A stretch of 64,000 nucleotides of DNA from Pseudomonas huaxiensis (GCF_003231275.1 NZ_QKVL01000007.1:186001-250000), one strand, 5' to 3'; shown: positions 27,073 to 36,513, counted from the first letter of the stretch. Translations and numbers: made by a program. Notes: a model not told the origin generated them from the sequence alone.

Positions 27073-27855
27073 TCAACGCTTGGGAATGGCCAGGCTCAGC
27101 AAGAATAGCACCGCAGCGCAGACCACGATCGAGGGGCCGGCCGGGGTGTCTTTGAACCACGACATGGCCAGTCCGCCGCACACTGCAAGCACGCCCAGCA
27201 GGCTGGCGCCGAAGGCCATCTGCTCAGGCGAGCGGGCGTGGCGCTGGGCGGCGGCGGCGGGAATGATCAGCAGCGAAGTGATCAGCAGCACGCCAACGAT
27301 CTTCATCGCCACGGCGATCACTACGGCAATCAGCAGCATCAGCGCCAGGCGCAGGCCGGTGACAGGCAGGCCTTCGACCCGCGCCAGCTCCTCGTGCACG
27401 GTGACCGCCAGCAGCGGCCGCCACAACACCACCATCAACAGCAACACTGCGGCGCTGCCGCCGAGAATCCAGGCCAGGTCGCCGGGGCTGATCGCCAGCA
27501 GATCGCCGAACAGGTAGGCCATGAGGTCGATGCGCACGTCGTGCATGAAACTCAGCACCACCAGGCCCAGCGATAGCGTGCTGGGCGCGAGAATCCCCAG
27601 CAGCGTGTCCGAGGCCAGCGGCTGGCGTTGTTGCAGCGTCACCAGCAGCAGCGCCAGCAGCAGGCAGCCGACGGTGACGGCCAGGGCCGGGCTAATGTCG
27701 AGCATGAAGCCGAGGGCTACGCCGAGCAGCGCGGCGTGGGACAGGGTGTCGCCGAAATAGGCCATGCGCCGCCAGACCACGAACGACCCCAGAGGGCCGG
27801 CGACCAGCGCCAGGGCCAGGCCTGCGAGCAGGGCGTAAAGCAGGAAATCAGCCAT
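27073..27855 (-). CDS. znuB: zinc ABC transporter permease
   Basis: This 260-residue ABC-3 family permease has seven to eight hydrophobic segments. I start it at ATG 27855 ([20 protein letters not shown]), which overlaps the end of znuC by 8 bp. The conserved [25 protein letters not shown] block near the N-terminus is typical of ZnuB. It works with ZnuC and the divergently encoded ZnuA to import zinc. Confidence 0.95.
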   Translation of the reverse strand: MADFLLYALLAGLALALVAGPLGSFVVWRRMAYFGDTLSHAALLGVALGFMLDISPALAVTVGCLLLALLLVTLQQRQPLASDTLLGILAPSTLSLGLVVLSFMHDVRIDLMAYLFGDLLAISPGDLAWILGGSAAVLLLMVVLWRPLLAVTVHEELARVEGLPVTGLRLALMLLIAVVIAVAMKIVGVLLITSLLIIPAAAAQRHARSPEQMAFGASLLGVLAVCGGLAMSWFKDTPAGPSIVVCAAVLFLLSLAIPKR

Positions 27856-28627
27856 GCTTGCAGTTGTCTCCGTGAACATGTCCGCCCTTGGCGGGTGCGA
27901 CGACCGAGCCATGCAGGTCGTGGCTGTGGTCGTGATGGTGGTGATAGATCGCCAGGCTTGGCGCGTTCTTGCCGAACAGCTCGACGAACGCCGGGTCGCC
28001 GCTGACCTGCTCCGGGTGCCCGGAACAGCAGACGTGGCGATTGAGGCAGACCACCTGGTCGGTGGTGCTCATCACCAGGTGCAGGTCGTGGGACACCATC
28101 AGCACGCCGCAACCATGGCGGTCGCGCAGGCGGGTGATCAGGCTGTACAGCTCGGCCTGGCCGGCGACATCGACGCCCTGCACCGGCTCGTCCAGCACCA
28201 GCAGCTCGGGTTCGCGCAGCAGCGCCCGGGCCAGCAGCACACGCTGCATTTCACCGCCGGAGATGGTCTGGATCGGGCTGTCGATGACCTGTTCTGCGCC
28301 CACTTCTTCCAGCGCGCTCATCGCGGCAGCGCGGTCCACACCCGGCACCAGGCGCAGGAAGCGCAGCACCGAGAGTGGCAGCGTGGCGTCCACCTGGAGT
28401 TTCTGCGGCATGTAGCCGATACGCAGCTTCGGCTTGCGCCAGACGCTGCCGGTCCCAGGTTTGAGCAGGCCGAGCACGGCGCGCACGAGGGTGGTCTTGC
28501 CGGCGCCGTTGGGACCGATCAGGGTGACGATCTGGCCGGGTTCGACGGTCAGGTCGATGCTGTCGAGGATGGTCTGCCCGGCAAACGAGACGCTCACCTG
28601 CTGCAGGCGGATCAGAGCGTTGCTCAT
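27848..28627 (-). CDS. znuC: zinc ABC transporter ATP-binding protein with His-rich tail
   Basis: This 259-residue ATPase has Walker [10 protein letters not shown], signature [15 protein letters not shown], Walker [13 protein letters not shown] and the H-loop MVSHDLHLV. The C-terminal 35 residues are rich in His and Asp ([15 protein letters not shown] ... [12 protein letters not shown]), a likely cytoplasmic zinc-binding tail absent from short ZnuC proteins. The start overlaps the zur stop by one base, so zur-znuC-znuB form one operon. Confidence 0.95.
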   Translation of the reverse strand: MSNALIRLQQVSVSFAGQTILDSIDLTVEPGQIVTLIGPNGAGKTTLVRAVLGLLKPGTGSVWRKPKLRIGYMPQKLQVDATLPLSVLRFLRLVPGVDRAAAMSALEEVGAEQVIDSPIQTISGGEMQRVLLARALLREPELLVLDEPVQGVDVAGQAELYSLITRLRDRHGCGVLMVSHDLHLVMSTTDQVVCLNRHVCCSGHPEQVSGDPAFVELFGKNAPSLAIYHHHHDHSHDLHGSVVAPAKGGHVHGDNCKHG

Positions 28628-29109
28628 CAGGCGCTCCGGCAGTTGCCGCAGAGGCCGACCACTTCGACGGTCTGTGCTTCGACGCTGAAGCCGACATCTT
28701 TGGCGCTGTCGATGATCGCATCGCTGATCGCGGCCTGTTCCAGCTCGATTGCCACGTGGCACTCGCGGCAGATCAGGAACTGGCCCTGATGCGCGTGCTC
28801 CGGGTGGTTGCAGCCGATGAAGGCGTTGAGCGAGGCGATGCGGTGGACCAGGCTGTTTTCCAGCAGGAAATCCAGCGCCCGATAAACGGTCGGTGGCGCG
28901 GCGCGGCGGCCGTCCTGCTCGCTGAGCACGGCGAGGATGTCGTAGGCGCCCAGCGGCTTGTGGCTTTGCCAGACCAGTTCCAGCACGCGACGGCGCAGGG
29001 CAGTCAGGCGCACCCCTTGGCGGGCACACAGCACATCGGCTTCGGCCAGGGCGGTGTGGACGCAATGGGAATGGTCGTGTGGACGGTTGGCCAGCGGAGT
29101 ATTGGGCAT
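28627..29109 (-). CDS. zur: Fur-family zinc uptake regulator
   Basis: This 160-residue repressor belongs to the Fur family. A winged helix comes first ([24 protein letters not shown] ... [20 protein letters not shown]), then the dimerisation and metal domain with CRECH and the C-terminal CGNC that hold structural zinc. An N-terminal His cluster (HDHSHCVH) is present. It is translated as the first gene of zur-znuC-znuB and is divergent from znuA, so it should regulate both directions from the short intergenic region. Confidence 0.94.
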   Translation of the reverse strand: MPNTPLANRPHDHSHCVHTALAEADVLCARQGVRLTALRRRVLELVWQSHKPLGAYDILAVLSEQDGRRAAPPTVYRALDFLLENSLVHRIASLNAFIGCNHPEHAHQGQFLICRECHVAIELEQAAISDAIIDSAKDVGFSVEAQTVEVVGLCGNCRSA

Positions 29110-29131
29110 GGGCGGCGACGGTTTTGAGGAG

Positions 29132-29154
29132 AGACGTTATTATGTTACCTGTCT
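29132..29154. promoter_or_regulatory. candidate Zur operator between zur and znuA
   Basis: The 66-bp divergent region contains an AT-rich block (ACGTTATTATGTTACCTGT) with GTTAT...GTTAC half-sites inside outer AGAC/GTCT arms. The symmetry is imperfect. Position and composition suit a Zur site controlling both transcripts. Confidence 0.5.
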
Positions 29155-29175
29155 TTGCCTCATTGAGTGGTCATC

Positions 29176-30111
29176 GTGTCCCGATTTTTTGCCCTTTTTG
29201 TCGCTTTTGTCTCAACCCTGGTCGTCCTCCCGGCGCACGCCGAGGTACGCGTACTGACCAGCATCCAGCCCCTGCAACTGATCGCCGCAGCGGTACAGGA
29301 CGGGGTCGGCAAGCCCGAAGTGCTGTTGCCGCCGGGGGCGTCGCCGCATCACTACGCGCTGCGTCCGTCGGATGTGCGGCGGGTGGCCGACGTCGACCTG
29401 CTGTACTGGATCGGCCCAGACATGGAAGGTTTCCTGCCGCGGGTGCTGAATGGCCGCAGCAAGCCAACCATTGCGGTGCAGAGCTTGCCAGGCATGCACC
29501 TGCGCCATTTTGGCGAGGACAGCCAGTCACATGACGAGCACGAAGAACACGGCGACGATGCCGACGAGCACGATCATGACCACCGCCCTGGCAGCCTTGA
29601 TGCGCATTTGTGGCTGTCGACGGTCAATGCGCGGGTGATCGCCGGGAGCATGAGTGCCGAGCTGAGTGCTGCTGATCCGGCTAACGCCGCGCGTTACCAG
29701 AGCAACCTGAAAGCCTTCGAACAGCGCCTCGACGCGTTGGACCAGCGCTTGAAAGACCGTGTTGCGGGCGTGGCGGGCAAGCCGTTCTTCGTCTTCCATG
29801 AGGCGTTCGATTACTTCGAGTCGGCGTATGGCCTGAAGCACGCGGGCGTGTTCAGCGTGGCGGCGGAAGTCCAGCCTGGCGCCCAGCATGTCGCGGCGAT
29901 GCGCAAGCGCCTTCAGGAAGCGGGCAAGACCTGTGTGTTCAGCGAACCGCCGCTGCGGCCGCGTCTGGCCGAGACCCTGACGGCCGGGCTGCCGGTGAAA
30001 CTGGCGGAACTGGATGCACTGGGCGGGACGCTGCCGGTGACTGCTCAGGGGTATGAGCAGTTGCTGGATAACCTGGGGAATGGGTTGGCGGGGTGTCTGG
30101 AAAGTCTGTAG
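29176..30111 (+). CDS. znuA: zinc ABC transporter substrate-binding protein
   Basis: This 311-residue periplasmic cluster A-I binding protein has a signal peptide ending at AHA. Zinc ligands are expected from His in GASPHHYALRP, the SLDAHLWLS segment and FVFHEAFDYF. An acidic His-rich loop (about 116-140, EHEEHGDDADEHDHDH) is typical of ZnuA and buffers zinc. I choose GTG 29176 with TGAGTGG just upstream; GTG 29167 is also in frame. It is divergent from zur-znuCB. Confidence 0.94.
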   Translation: MSRFFALFVAFVSTLVVLPAHAEVRVLTSIQPLQLIAAAVQDGVGKPEVLLPPGASPHHYALRPSDVRRVADVDLLYWIGPDMEGFLPRVLNGRSKPTIAVQSLPGMHLRHFGEDSQSHDEHEEHGDDADEHDHDHRPGSLDAHLWLSTVNARVIAGSMSAELSAADPANAARYQSNLKAFEQRLDALDQRLKDRVAGVAGKPFFVFHEAFDYFESAYGLKHAGVFSVAAEVQPGAQHVAAMRKRLQEAGKTCVFSEPPLRPRLAETLTAGLPVKLAELDALGGTLPVTAQGYEQLLDNLGNGLAGCLESL

Positions 30112-30119
30112 CGGCTTCA

Positions 30120-30153
30120 ATCGCTGCGGTTCGGTGCCCCGCACCGCAGCGAT
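30120..30153. terminator. hairpin between znuA and thrB
   Basis: ATCGCTGCGG and CCGCAGCGAT form a perfect 10-bp stem with a 14-base loop, 9 bp past znuA and 13 bp from the convergent thrB stop. There is no T-run on either strand. It is a likely shared 3' boundary. Confidence 0.55.
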
Positions 30154-30165
30154 GCTTCTAGAGGC

Positions 30166-31116
30166 TCAAAGCGCAAACGGCAACGCCAGTCCGACTTCCT
30201 GCCGCGCCTTCAGGCGCACCTCGAACTCCGCCGGGTCATGGATCAACACATCCATCCCCGCAAAGGACTCGGCGGCAATCAGCCGCGACAGCCAGAACCG
30301 CACGCACGCCACCCGCAACATCACCGGCCAGAGCTGGGCTTCGGCTGCGGTGAACGGGCGCAGCGCCGCATAAGCACCGAGGAAGGCGCGGGCGCGGGCC
30401 GGGTCGATTTCGCCGGCTTCGTCGCAGCACCAGTCGTTCAGGGCAATCGCCAGGTCGTAGAGCATCGGCCCGGAGCAGGCGTTGTAGAAGTCGATCACGC
30501 CGGTCAGGTGCGTGCCTTCGAACAGCGCGTTGTCGCGGAACAGGTCGGCGTGCAGGTTGGCCCGTGGCAGCGCCATGATCTGTGGCTGGTGAGCGACGAT
30601 CTCGTCCAGGCTGGCCTTCAGCAGCGCCTGCTGTTCTGGGGTCAGACGGCCCATCAGTTCGTTACCGGTTTCCAGCATCCAGTCCAGGCCGCGGTCGGTC
30701 TTGCGCTCCAGCACCTTGTTGCGGGAAGCCAGGTGAACGTGGGCGACGAACTCGGCGACCTGAATGCAATGCTGGTTGTTGGTGACCTTGATGTGCTTGC
30801 CGGCCAGGCGCGGCTGCAGCAGCGCAGGCTTGCCTGCCAGTTCGCGCAGGGCGGCGCCGTCGGTGGTGCGCAGCGCGTAGGGCACCGGCAGGTCGGCTTC
30901 GTGCAGGACATCGAGCAGTTCGATGAAGAACGGCAGGTCCTGGATCGGCCCGCGTTCGACCAGCGTCAGCACGAACTCACCCTGTTCGAGGCTGATGAAG
31001 AAGTTGCTGTTCTCGGTGCCGGCGGCAATGCCCTGGAAGTCCCGCAGGCGACCCAGTCCGTAAGGGGCCAGAAAGGTTTCCAGCTCGGGCCGGGTCAGGG
31101 GGGTGAAGACAGACAT
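30166..31116 (-). CDS. thrB: homoserine kinase (APH-fold type)
   Basis: This 316-residue enzyme phosphorylates homoserine in threonine synthesis. It belongs to the aminoglycoside-phosphotransferase fold, the ThrB type used by Pseudomonas rather than the GHMP type. The catalytic loop is visible as LPRANLHADLFRDNALF (HxD) and the metal site as GVIDFYNACSGP. I start at ATG 31116 (MSVFTPLTRPELE); a TTG two codons upstream is less likely. It is followed upstream by a DUF2782 gene on the same strand, 63 bp away. Confidence 0.93.
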   Translation of the reverse strand: MSVFTPLTRPELETFLAPYGLGRLRDFQGIAAGTENSNFFISLEQGEFVLTLVERGPIQDLPFFIELLDVLHEADLPVPYALRTTDGAALRELAGKPALLQPRLAGKHIKVTNNQHCIQVAEFVAHVHLASRNKVLERKTDRGLDWMLETGNELMGRLTPEQQALLKASLDEIVAHQPQIMALPRANLHADLFRDNALFEGTHLTGVIDFYNACSGPMLYDLAIALNDWCCDEAGEIDPARARAFLGAYAALRPFTAAEAQLWPVMLRVACVRFWLSRLIAAESFAGMDVLIHDPAEFEVRLKARQEVGLALPFAL

Positions 31117-31179
31117 GGTCAAAAACTGCTCATACGGGCACGTCGTATCGACGTGCCGGGTGGATGTTAAAGGTCCGCA

Positions 31180-31467
31180 TTACCACTCGAAGATCTTCCA
31201 GGCCGGAATCAGCATGTCGGGTTGGTCGGACCGGATGAAATTGGCGTCGGTGCCGTCGGCGCGCACCAGGAAATAGGGCTTGCCGTTCTTCGGCGTGATC
31301 TTGATCGCGTACAGGAAGCCGTTCTGACGGTACTCCTGAATGGTTTTGTCGCCCTCCTGGCGAATGGTTACGTCCGGGTCGGCGGAGGGCGCGTCGTCTG
31401 CTGCAATGGCCGCGACAGGAGCGGCAACCAGCAGGCCGAGCAACAACAGGCGATTTAATGTACCCAT
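31180..31467 (-). CDS. DUF2782 small secreted protein
   Basis: This 95-residue protein has a clear signal peptide (MGTLNRLLLLGLLVAAPVAAIAA) and a single small domain. The domain contains TIRQEGDKTIQEYRQNGFLYAIKITPKNGKPY and ends WKIFEW, which matches DUF2782. The domain resembles short beta-rich periplasmic modules. It lies between thrB and divergent polA, an arrangement I recall in P. aeruginosa (PA5494). Function is unknown. Confidence 0.85.
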   Translation of the reverse strand: MGTLNRLLLLGLLVAAPVAAIAADDAPSADPDVTIRQEGDKTIQEYRQNGFLYAIKITPKNGKPYFLVRADGTDANFIRSDQPDMLIPAWKIFEW

Positions 31468-31541
31468 GATAACCTTGTCCCTTTGTCGTCAATGTTCCGG
31501 ACATTCTAGCGCCGGGCCCGTCGAAAAGGTTGATTCCGCTC

Positions 31542-34355
31542 ATGAGCCAAACCCCCCTCGTCCTGGTGGACGGTTCTTCTTACCTCTACCGCGCCTTCCA
31601 TGCGCTGCCGCCGCTGACCACCTCGAAAGGCATGCCGTCCGGCGCGGTCAAGGGGGTATTGAACATGCTCAGGAGCCTGCGCAAGCAATACCCCGAAAGC
31701 CCGTTCGCGGTGGTGTTCGACGCCAAGGGCGGGACCTTCCGCGACGAGCTGTTCGCTGACTACAAGGCCAACCGCCCCAGCATGCCCGACGACATGCGCG
31801 TGCAGATCGAGCCGCTCCACGCCGCTGTGCGCGCCCTGGGGTTCCCGCTGCTGTGCGTGGAAGGCGTCGAGGCTGACGACGTGATCGGCACTCTGGCTCG
31901 CAGCAGTGCGGCGGCGTCCCGTCCGGTGGTGGTCTCCACGGGTGACAAGGACATGGCGCAACTGGTCGACGAGCACATTACGCTGGTCAATACCATGACC
32001 GGAACCGTGCTCGACATCGAGGGCGTAAAAGGGAAATTCGGTGTCGCGCCGGAGCAGATCATCGACCTGCTGGCGCTGATGGGCGATACCGCCGACAACA
32101 TTCCCGGGGTCAAGGGCGTGGGCGAGAAAACCGCCGTCGGCCTGTTGGTCGGCGTGAACGGCGGCCTGAAAGAACTCTACGAGAACCTCGACCAAGTCCC
32201 GTCCCTGCCGATTCGTGGAGCCAAGACCCTCCCGGCCAAGCTGCTGGAGCACAAGGAGATGGCCTTCCTCTCCTATCAACTGGCGACCATCAAGTGCGAT
32301 GTCGAACTGGACGTGGGCCTGGACGACTTGCACCTGGGCGAGCCGGACCGCGAAAAACTGCGGGAGCTGTACACCCTGCTGGAGTTCAAGGGCTGGATCG
32401 ACGACCTCGACCGGGAAGTCCGCCGTGCAGCGCAACCGGCGCCAGCGCCTGCGCTGAACCTGACTGCCACGGCTGCCACGCCCGAGGCGGCGGTCGTTGC
32501 CGAGGTCGTAGCGCCGGCAACTCCAGAGTACGAAACCATCCTCGACCAGGCGCGTTTCGACGTCTGGCTGCAGAAACTCAAGGATGCCCCGCTGTTTGCC
32601 TTCGATACTGAAACCACCGGGATCGACGCCCACCAGGCGCAACTGGTCGGTGTCTCGTTCGCGGTGAAGGCGCATGAAGCGGCGTACATCCCCCTGACCC
32701 ACAGCTACCCCGACGCGCCAGCGCAATTGGACCGCAATCAGGTGTTGCGTGCGCTCAAGCCGCTGCTGGAAGACCCGGCCAAGCTCAAGGTTGGCCAGCA
32801 CGCCAAGTTCGACATGAACATCCTCGCCAACTGCGCCATCGACGGTGATCAGGCCAACGGCATCGAAGTGCGCGGCGTGGCGTTCGACACCATGCTCGAG
32901 TCCTACGTGCTCAACTCCACGGCTATCCGTCATGACATGGACAGCCTGGCGAAGAAGTACCTGGAACACACCACCATCACCTTCCAGGACATTGCCGGCA
33001 AAGGTGCCAAGCAACTGACCTTCGACCAGATCCCGCTGGAGAAGGCCGGGCCTTACGCCGCCGAAGACGCCGACGTGACCTTGCGCCTGCACCAGGCGCT
33101 GTTCCCGCAATTGCAGGCCATTCCAAGCCTGGCCAGCGTGTTGACCGACATCGAGATGCCGCTGGTGCCGGTACTGGCGCGGATCGAGCGCCAGGGCGCG
33201 CTGGTGGATGCAGATCTGCTGAAAATCCAGAGCCAGGAGCTGGGCGACAAGATGGCTGCGCTTGAGCGCGAAGCCATCGAACTGGCCGGCGAAGAGTTCA
33301 ACCTCGGTTCGCCGCGTCAGCTTGGCGCGATCCTTTATGACAAGTTCGGCCTGCCGGTGCTGAAAAAGACCGCCAAGGGCCAGCCATCCACCGCCGAAGA
33401 AGTCCTGGACGAACTGGCCGAGGAAGGCTACCCGCTGCCGAAGGTGCTGATGCAGTACCGCTCGCTGAGCAAGCTCAAGAGCACTTACACCGACCGTCTG
33501 CCAGAGCAGATCAACCCGCGCACCGGTCGCATCCATACCTCCTACGGGCAGGCGGTGGCTGCCACTGGTCGGCTGTCGTCGAGCGACCCGAACCTGCAGA
33601 ACATCCCGGTGCGCACCGCCGAAGGCCGGCGCATTCGCCAGGCGTTCGTCGCGCCCAAGGGCTACAAGCTGCTGGCGGCGGACTACTCGCAGATCGAACT
33701 GCGCATCATGGCGCACCTGTCCCGCGACGACGGCCTGATGAACGCCTTCCGCAACGGCCTGGACGTGCACACTGCCACCGCCGCGGAAGTCTTCAACGTG
33801 CCGCTGGAGGCAGTGACTTCCGACCAACGGCGCAGCGCCAAGGCGATCAACTTCGGTCTGATCTATGGCATGGGCGCGAAGAAGCTGGGCAAGGACATCG
33901 GCGTCGAGACCAAGCAGGCCAAGGCCTACATCGATGCTTACTTCGCCCGCTACCCGGGTGTGCGCGAGTACATGGAGCGCACCCGCAAGCAGGCTGCGGA
34001 CCAGGGCTACGTGGAAACCCTGTTCGGTCGCCGGCTGTACCTGCCGACCATCAACTCGAGCCGCCCGCAGGAACGTGCCGGCGCCGAGCGCACCGCGATC
34101 AACGCGCCGATGCAGGGCACGGCGGCTGACATCATCAAGCGCGCCATGGTGGCGGTGGATAACTGGCTGCAAAGCTCGGGGCTGGATGCCCGTGTGATCC
34201 TCCAGGTCCACGACGAACTGGTGCTGGAGGTGCGCGAAGATCTGGTGGATCAGGTGCGTGAAGAAATTCGTCCGCACATGAGCGGCGCTGCGCAATTGGA
34301 TGTTCCGCTGCTGGTTGACGTCGGAATTGGCGCGAATTGGGACGAAGCGCATTGA
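31542..34355 (+). CDS. polA: DNA polymerase I
   Basis: This 937-residue three-domain polymerase is used in repair and Okazaki-fragment processing. The 5'-3' nuclease domain spans about 1-290 (LVDGSSYLYRAFHAL, GDKDMAQL, GDTADNIPG). The 3'-5' exonuclease is intact (FAFDTETTGID). The polymerase domain has motif A DYSQIELR, the O-helix RRSAKAINFGLIYGMG and motif C LQVHDELVLEV. I start at ATG 31542; a TTG at 31530 adds four residues. ErsA and engB follow, the usual gamma-proteobacterial context. Confidence 0.98.
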   Translation: MSQTPLVLVDGSSYLYRAFHALPPLTTSKGMPSGAVKGVLNMLRSLRKQYPESPFAVVFDAKGGTFRDELFADYKANRPSMPDDMRVQIEPLHAAVRALGFPLLCVEGVEADDVIGTLARSSAAASRPVVVSTGDKDMAQLVDEHITLVNTMTGTVLDIEGVKGKFGVAPEQIIDLLALMGDTADNIPGVKGVGEKTAVGLLVGVNGGLKELYENLDQVPSLPIRGAKTLPAKLLEHKEMAFLSYQLATIKCDVELDVGLDDLHLGEPDREKLRELYTLLEFKGWIDDLDREVRRAAQPAPAPALNLTATAATPEAAVVAEVVAPATPEYETILDQARFDVWLQKLKDAPLFAFDTETTGIDAHQAQLVGVSFAVKAHEAAYIPLTHSYPDAPAQLDRNQVLRALKPLLEDPAKLKVGQHAKFDMNILANCAIDGDQANGIEVRGVAFDTMLESYVLNSTAIRHDMDSLAKKYLEHTTITFQDIAGKGAKQLTFDQIPLEKAGPYAAEDADVTLRLHQALFPQLQAIPSLASVLTDIEMPLVPVLARIERQGALVDADLLKIQSQELGDKMAALEREAIELAGEEFNLGSPRQLGAILYDKFGLPVLKKTAKGQPSTAEEVLDELAEEGYPLPKVLMQYRSLSKLKSTYTDRLPEQINPRTGRIHTSYGQAVAATGRLSSSDPNLQNIPVRTAEGRRIRQAFVAPKGYKLLAADYSQIELRIMAHLSRDDGLMNAFRNGLDVHTATAAEVFNVPLEAVTSDQRRSAKAINFGLIYGMGAKKLGKDIGVETKQAKAYIDAYFARYPGVREYMERTRKQAADQGYVETLFGRRLYLPTINSSRPQERAGAERTAINAPMQGTAADIIKRAMVAVDNWLQSSGLDARVILQVHDELVLEVREDLVDQVREEIRPHMSGAAQLDVPLLVDVGIGANWDEAH

Positions 34356-34458
34356 AAATGCAGGGAAATGCTGCGGCATAAGGTCGCGGCATTTGTCTCA
34401 CTGGCGGGGTCGGTCTTAAGAAATTTCCTACTTATCGCAAATAGTTTTCACGGCTCAG

Positions 34459-34486
34459 GAACTAAACCGGTGAATCGCTACTCAGA
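34459..34486 (+). promoter_or_regulatory. AlgU (sigma-22/RpoE-type) promoter of ersA
   Basis: GAACTA (34459-34464) and TCAGA (34482-34486) are spaced by 17 bases, close to the AlgU consensus GAACTT-N16/17-TCtgA. The predicted start lies about 5-7 bases downstream, near 34491. Confidence 0.75.
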
Positions 34487-34490
34487 GGTA

Positions 34491-34623
34491 CTGAATGGCT
34501 GGTGAAGCCCTTCAATGCTCCTATGTTGTGTTAAGTGTTGGCAGATATCCGGACCCCGCCCTAGCGGTTCGGAACTTGAACCCCGAACTTCCCCCTCCCC
34601 ATACGAAGTCCGGGGTTTTTTTT
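34491..34623 (+). ncRNA. ersA: ErsA small RNA (Spot 42-position sRNA)
   Basis: An sRNA of about 133 nt is predicted between the AlgU promoter and a strong terminator. The terminator stem is CCCCGAACTTC / GAAGTCCGGGG (34581-34615) with eight T residues. The C-rich loop ACTTCCCCCTCCCCATAC is a plausible unpaired seed. ErsA of P. aeruginosa lies at this locus between polA and engB, is about 132 nt, depends on AlgU and controls algC and oprD (recalled). No convincing ORF lies within it. The coordinates are inferred to within a few bases. Confidence 0.85.
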
Positions 34624-34657
34624 GCCCGGCGTTTGCCGGGCAAAAGCCACCGAAGCC

Positions 34658-35290
34658 TTATTCTGCGGGCTTGTCAGCCAATTCCATCCAGCGTGCCAGC
34701 ACCGCGTAGGCCTCTTCCAGGCCCTGGCGTTTCGGCGCCGAAAACAGCTGGATCGTGACGCTGTCGCCCCAACCCTTGCGGATTTCCGACTGCACCTTGA
34801 GCAACGTGTTCTTGGCTGCGCCGAAGGTCAGTTTGTCGGCCTTGGTCAGCAGGATGTGCATCGGCATGCCGCTGGCGATCGACCAGTCGAGCATCATCCG
34901 GTCGAAGTCCGTCATCGGGTGGCGCACATCCATCATCAGGATGAGGCCCTTCAGGGCTTCGCGGCTGCCCAGGTAGGCTTCCAGGTGGCGCTGCCAATGC
35001 TGCTTGAGCGGGATCGGAACCTTTGCATATCCGTAGCCCGGCAGGTCGACCAGACGCCGATCGTCGTCCAGACTGAAGAAGTTCAACAACTGGGTACGCC
35101 CCGGTGTTTTCGAGGTGCGGGCCAGGCTGGCGTGGGTCAGGGTGTTGAGGGCGCTGGATTTGCCGGCGTTGGAACGCCCGGCGAAGGCGACTTCGTAACC
35201 TGCATCGGGCGGGCATTGATCGACTTTTGCCGCGCTGATGGCGAATTTCGCCGTTTGGCAAAGTCCGAGGATGGGGTTTTTGACTTGCAT
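34658..35290 (-). CDS. engB: ribosome biogenesis GTPase EngB/YsxC
   Basis: This 210-residue essential GTPase takes part in large-subunit ribosome assembly. The G motifs are GRSNAGKSS (G1), [12 protein letters not shown] (G2), DLPGYGYA (G3), TKADKL (G4) and SAPK (G5). I start at ATG 35290 ([10 protein letters not shown]); a longer frame to 35416 reads through the promoter region. It is convergent with ersA, whose terminator ends 35 bp from the engB stop. Confidence 0.95.
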   Translation of the reverse strand: MQVKNPILGLCQTAKFAISAAKVDQCPPDAGYEVAFAGRSNAGKSSALNTLTHASLARTSKTPGRTQLLNFFSLDDDRRLVDLPGYGYAKVPIPLKQHWQRHLEAYLGSREALKGLILMMDVRHPMTDFDRMMLDWSIASGMPMHILLTKADKLTFGAAKNTLLKVQSEIRKGWGDSVTIQLFSAPKRQGLEEAYAVLARWMELADKPAE

Positions 35291-35363
35291 GGGATGTCCG
35301 GTTTGGGTGTTGCCAGAGGCTGGCTCGGCAAGCGGTGTCGTTTCCGTTTCGGTAACGGGAGTA

Positions 35364-35369
35364 TATAAT
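35364..35369 (+). promoter_or_regulatory. -10 element in the engB/cytochrome divergent region
   Basis: AGTATATAATG contains a consensus TATAAT on the plus strand and TATACT on the minus strand (minus-strand bases over 35362-35367). The same spot could therefore serve divergent transcription of engB and the cytochrome genes. The -35 boxes are weak. Confidence 0.4.
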
Positions 35370-35483
35370 GCCCTAGATTTTGTGTGCGCATTATCCCAGC
35401 GTAGGACGATGTGCACGGGGGCCTAGAATTACAGATTGCGCGACAGAACGCAGTGCAACCCCCAACCCTGAAAGGTCGTTCGC

Positions 35484-35774
35484 ATGACGAAATGGCTGCT
35501 TGCATTCGGTGTCTTGATACCGTTTTTCAGCGCTCAGGCTACACAGGATCCCGAGGCGTTGTACAACCGCACGTGTGCGGCCTGTCACGCCGGGCAGCTG
35601 CCACAGGCACCGAAAGCGGGTGACAGTGCGGCTTGGGAGCCAAGACTGGCGCAGGGTATGGAGATGTTGGTCGGGCATGTAACCCAGGGTTTCAAGGCTA
35701 TGCCGCCGCGTGGATTGTGCATGGACTGCAGTGCCGAGGACTACCAGGCAATCATCCTCTGGATGAGCCAGTAG
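35484..35774 (+). CDS. small periplasmic c-type cytochrome (c5-like)
   Basis: This 96-residue protein has a signal peptide (MTKWLLAFGVLIPFFSAQA) and one heme motif CAACH near residue 31. The likely axial Met is in GFKAMPPRG, and CMDCS follows, a Cys pair typical of the cytochrome c5 family. It is 46 bp upstream of the diheme cytochrome c4 gene and probably shares its transcript. It should act as a periplasmic electron carrier to terminal oxidases. Confidence 0.9.
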   Translation: MTKWLLAFGVLIPFFSAQATQDPEALYNRTCAACHAGQLPQAPKAGDSAAWEPRLAQGMEMLVGHVTQGFKAMPPRGLCMDCSAEDYQAIILWMSQ

Positions 35775-35820
35775 GCCCGATACATAACTCTTTCACCCTT
35801 AGCCGTAGTTGGATTAGCTG

Positions 35821-36438
35821 ATGAACAAACTACTCGTGAGTCTGCTGTTGACCCTGGGCGTTACAGGCGGCGCCAATGCCGCAGGCACTATCGTTGGCGA
35901 TGCCGCTGCCGGTCAGAGCAAAACCGCTGTTTGTGGCGCTTGTCACAATCCGGACGGCAACAGCCTGGCACCGAACTTTCCGAAGCTCGCAGGCCAGGGT
36001 GACAAATACCTGCTGAAGCAACTCAACGACATCAAGGGAGGCAAGCGCACCGTTCTGGAAATGACCGGTATGCTCACCGCCTTCTCCGATCAGGACCTGG
36101 CCGACATCGCCGCCTACTTCTCCAGCCAGAAAGGCAGCGTGGGTGCCGCCGATCCGAAACTGGTCAAGCGTGGCGAAGAGCTGTTCCGCGGCGGTGACCT
36201 GAGCAAGGGCCTGCCGGCCTGCACCGGTTGCCACTCGCCGAATGGCGCGGGTATTGCCGCTGCCGGCTTCCCGCACCTGGGCGGCCAGCACGCCAGCTAC
36301 GTGGCCAAGCAGCTGACCGCGTTCCGCGAAGGCGAGCGCACCAACGACGGCGACGCGATGGCCATGCGCTCGATCGCTGCCAAACTGAGCAACAAGGACA
36401 TCGAAGCGCTGTCCAGCTACATCCAGGGTCTGCACTGA
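35821..36438 (+). CDS. cc4: diheme cytochrome c4
   Basis: This 205-residue periplasmic cytochrome has a signal peptide ending at ANA and two homologous domains. The heme motifs are CGACH (about 39-43) and CTGCH (about 139-143). Axial Met residues lie in LEMTGMLTAF and AMAMRSIAA. Cytochrome c4 donates electrons to heme-copper oxidases, so it may feed the aa3 oxidase encoded 16 kb away as well as cbb3 enzymes elsewhere. Confidence 0.94.
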   Translation: MNKLLVSLLLTLGVTGGANAAGTIVGDAAAGQSKTAVCGACHNPDGNSLAPNFPKLAGQGDKYLLKQLNDIKGGKRTVLEMTGMLTAFSDQDLADIAAYFSSQKGSVGAADPKLVKRGEELFRGGDLSKGLPACTGCHSPNGAGIAAAGFPHLGGQHASYVAKQLTAFREGERTNDGDAMAMRSIAAKLSNKDIEALSSYIQGLH

Positions 36439-36486
36439 TCCGGGGACGCACCTTAACGCTGGGTTAATGGTGCGTCACGAACATGA

Positions 36487-36513
36487 AAAGGGCGGCTTCG
36501 GCCGCCCTTTTTT
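36487..36513 (+). terminator. rho-independent terminator after cytochrome c4
   Basis: AAAGGGCGGC-TTCG-GCCGCCCTTT forms a GC-rich stem with a UUCG loop and six T residues, 48 bp past the stop codon. Confidence 0.92.

Noticed and set aside
31506..34379. 957-codon open frame antisense to polA
   Set aside because: It mirrors codon-position GC bias of polA on the other strand. It has no ribosome site or recognisable domain, while the plus strand is plainly DNA polymerase I.
34495..34758. Small frames within and after ersA
   Set aside because: They cover the sRNA terminator and run antisense into engB, with no ribosome site.
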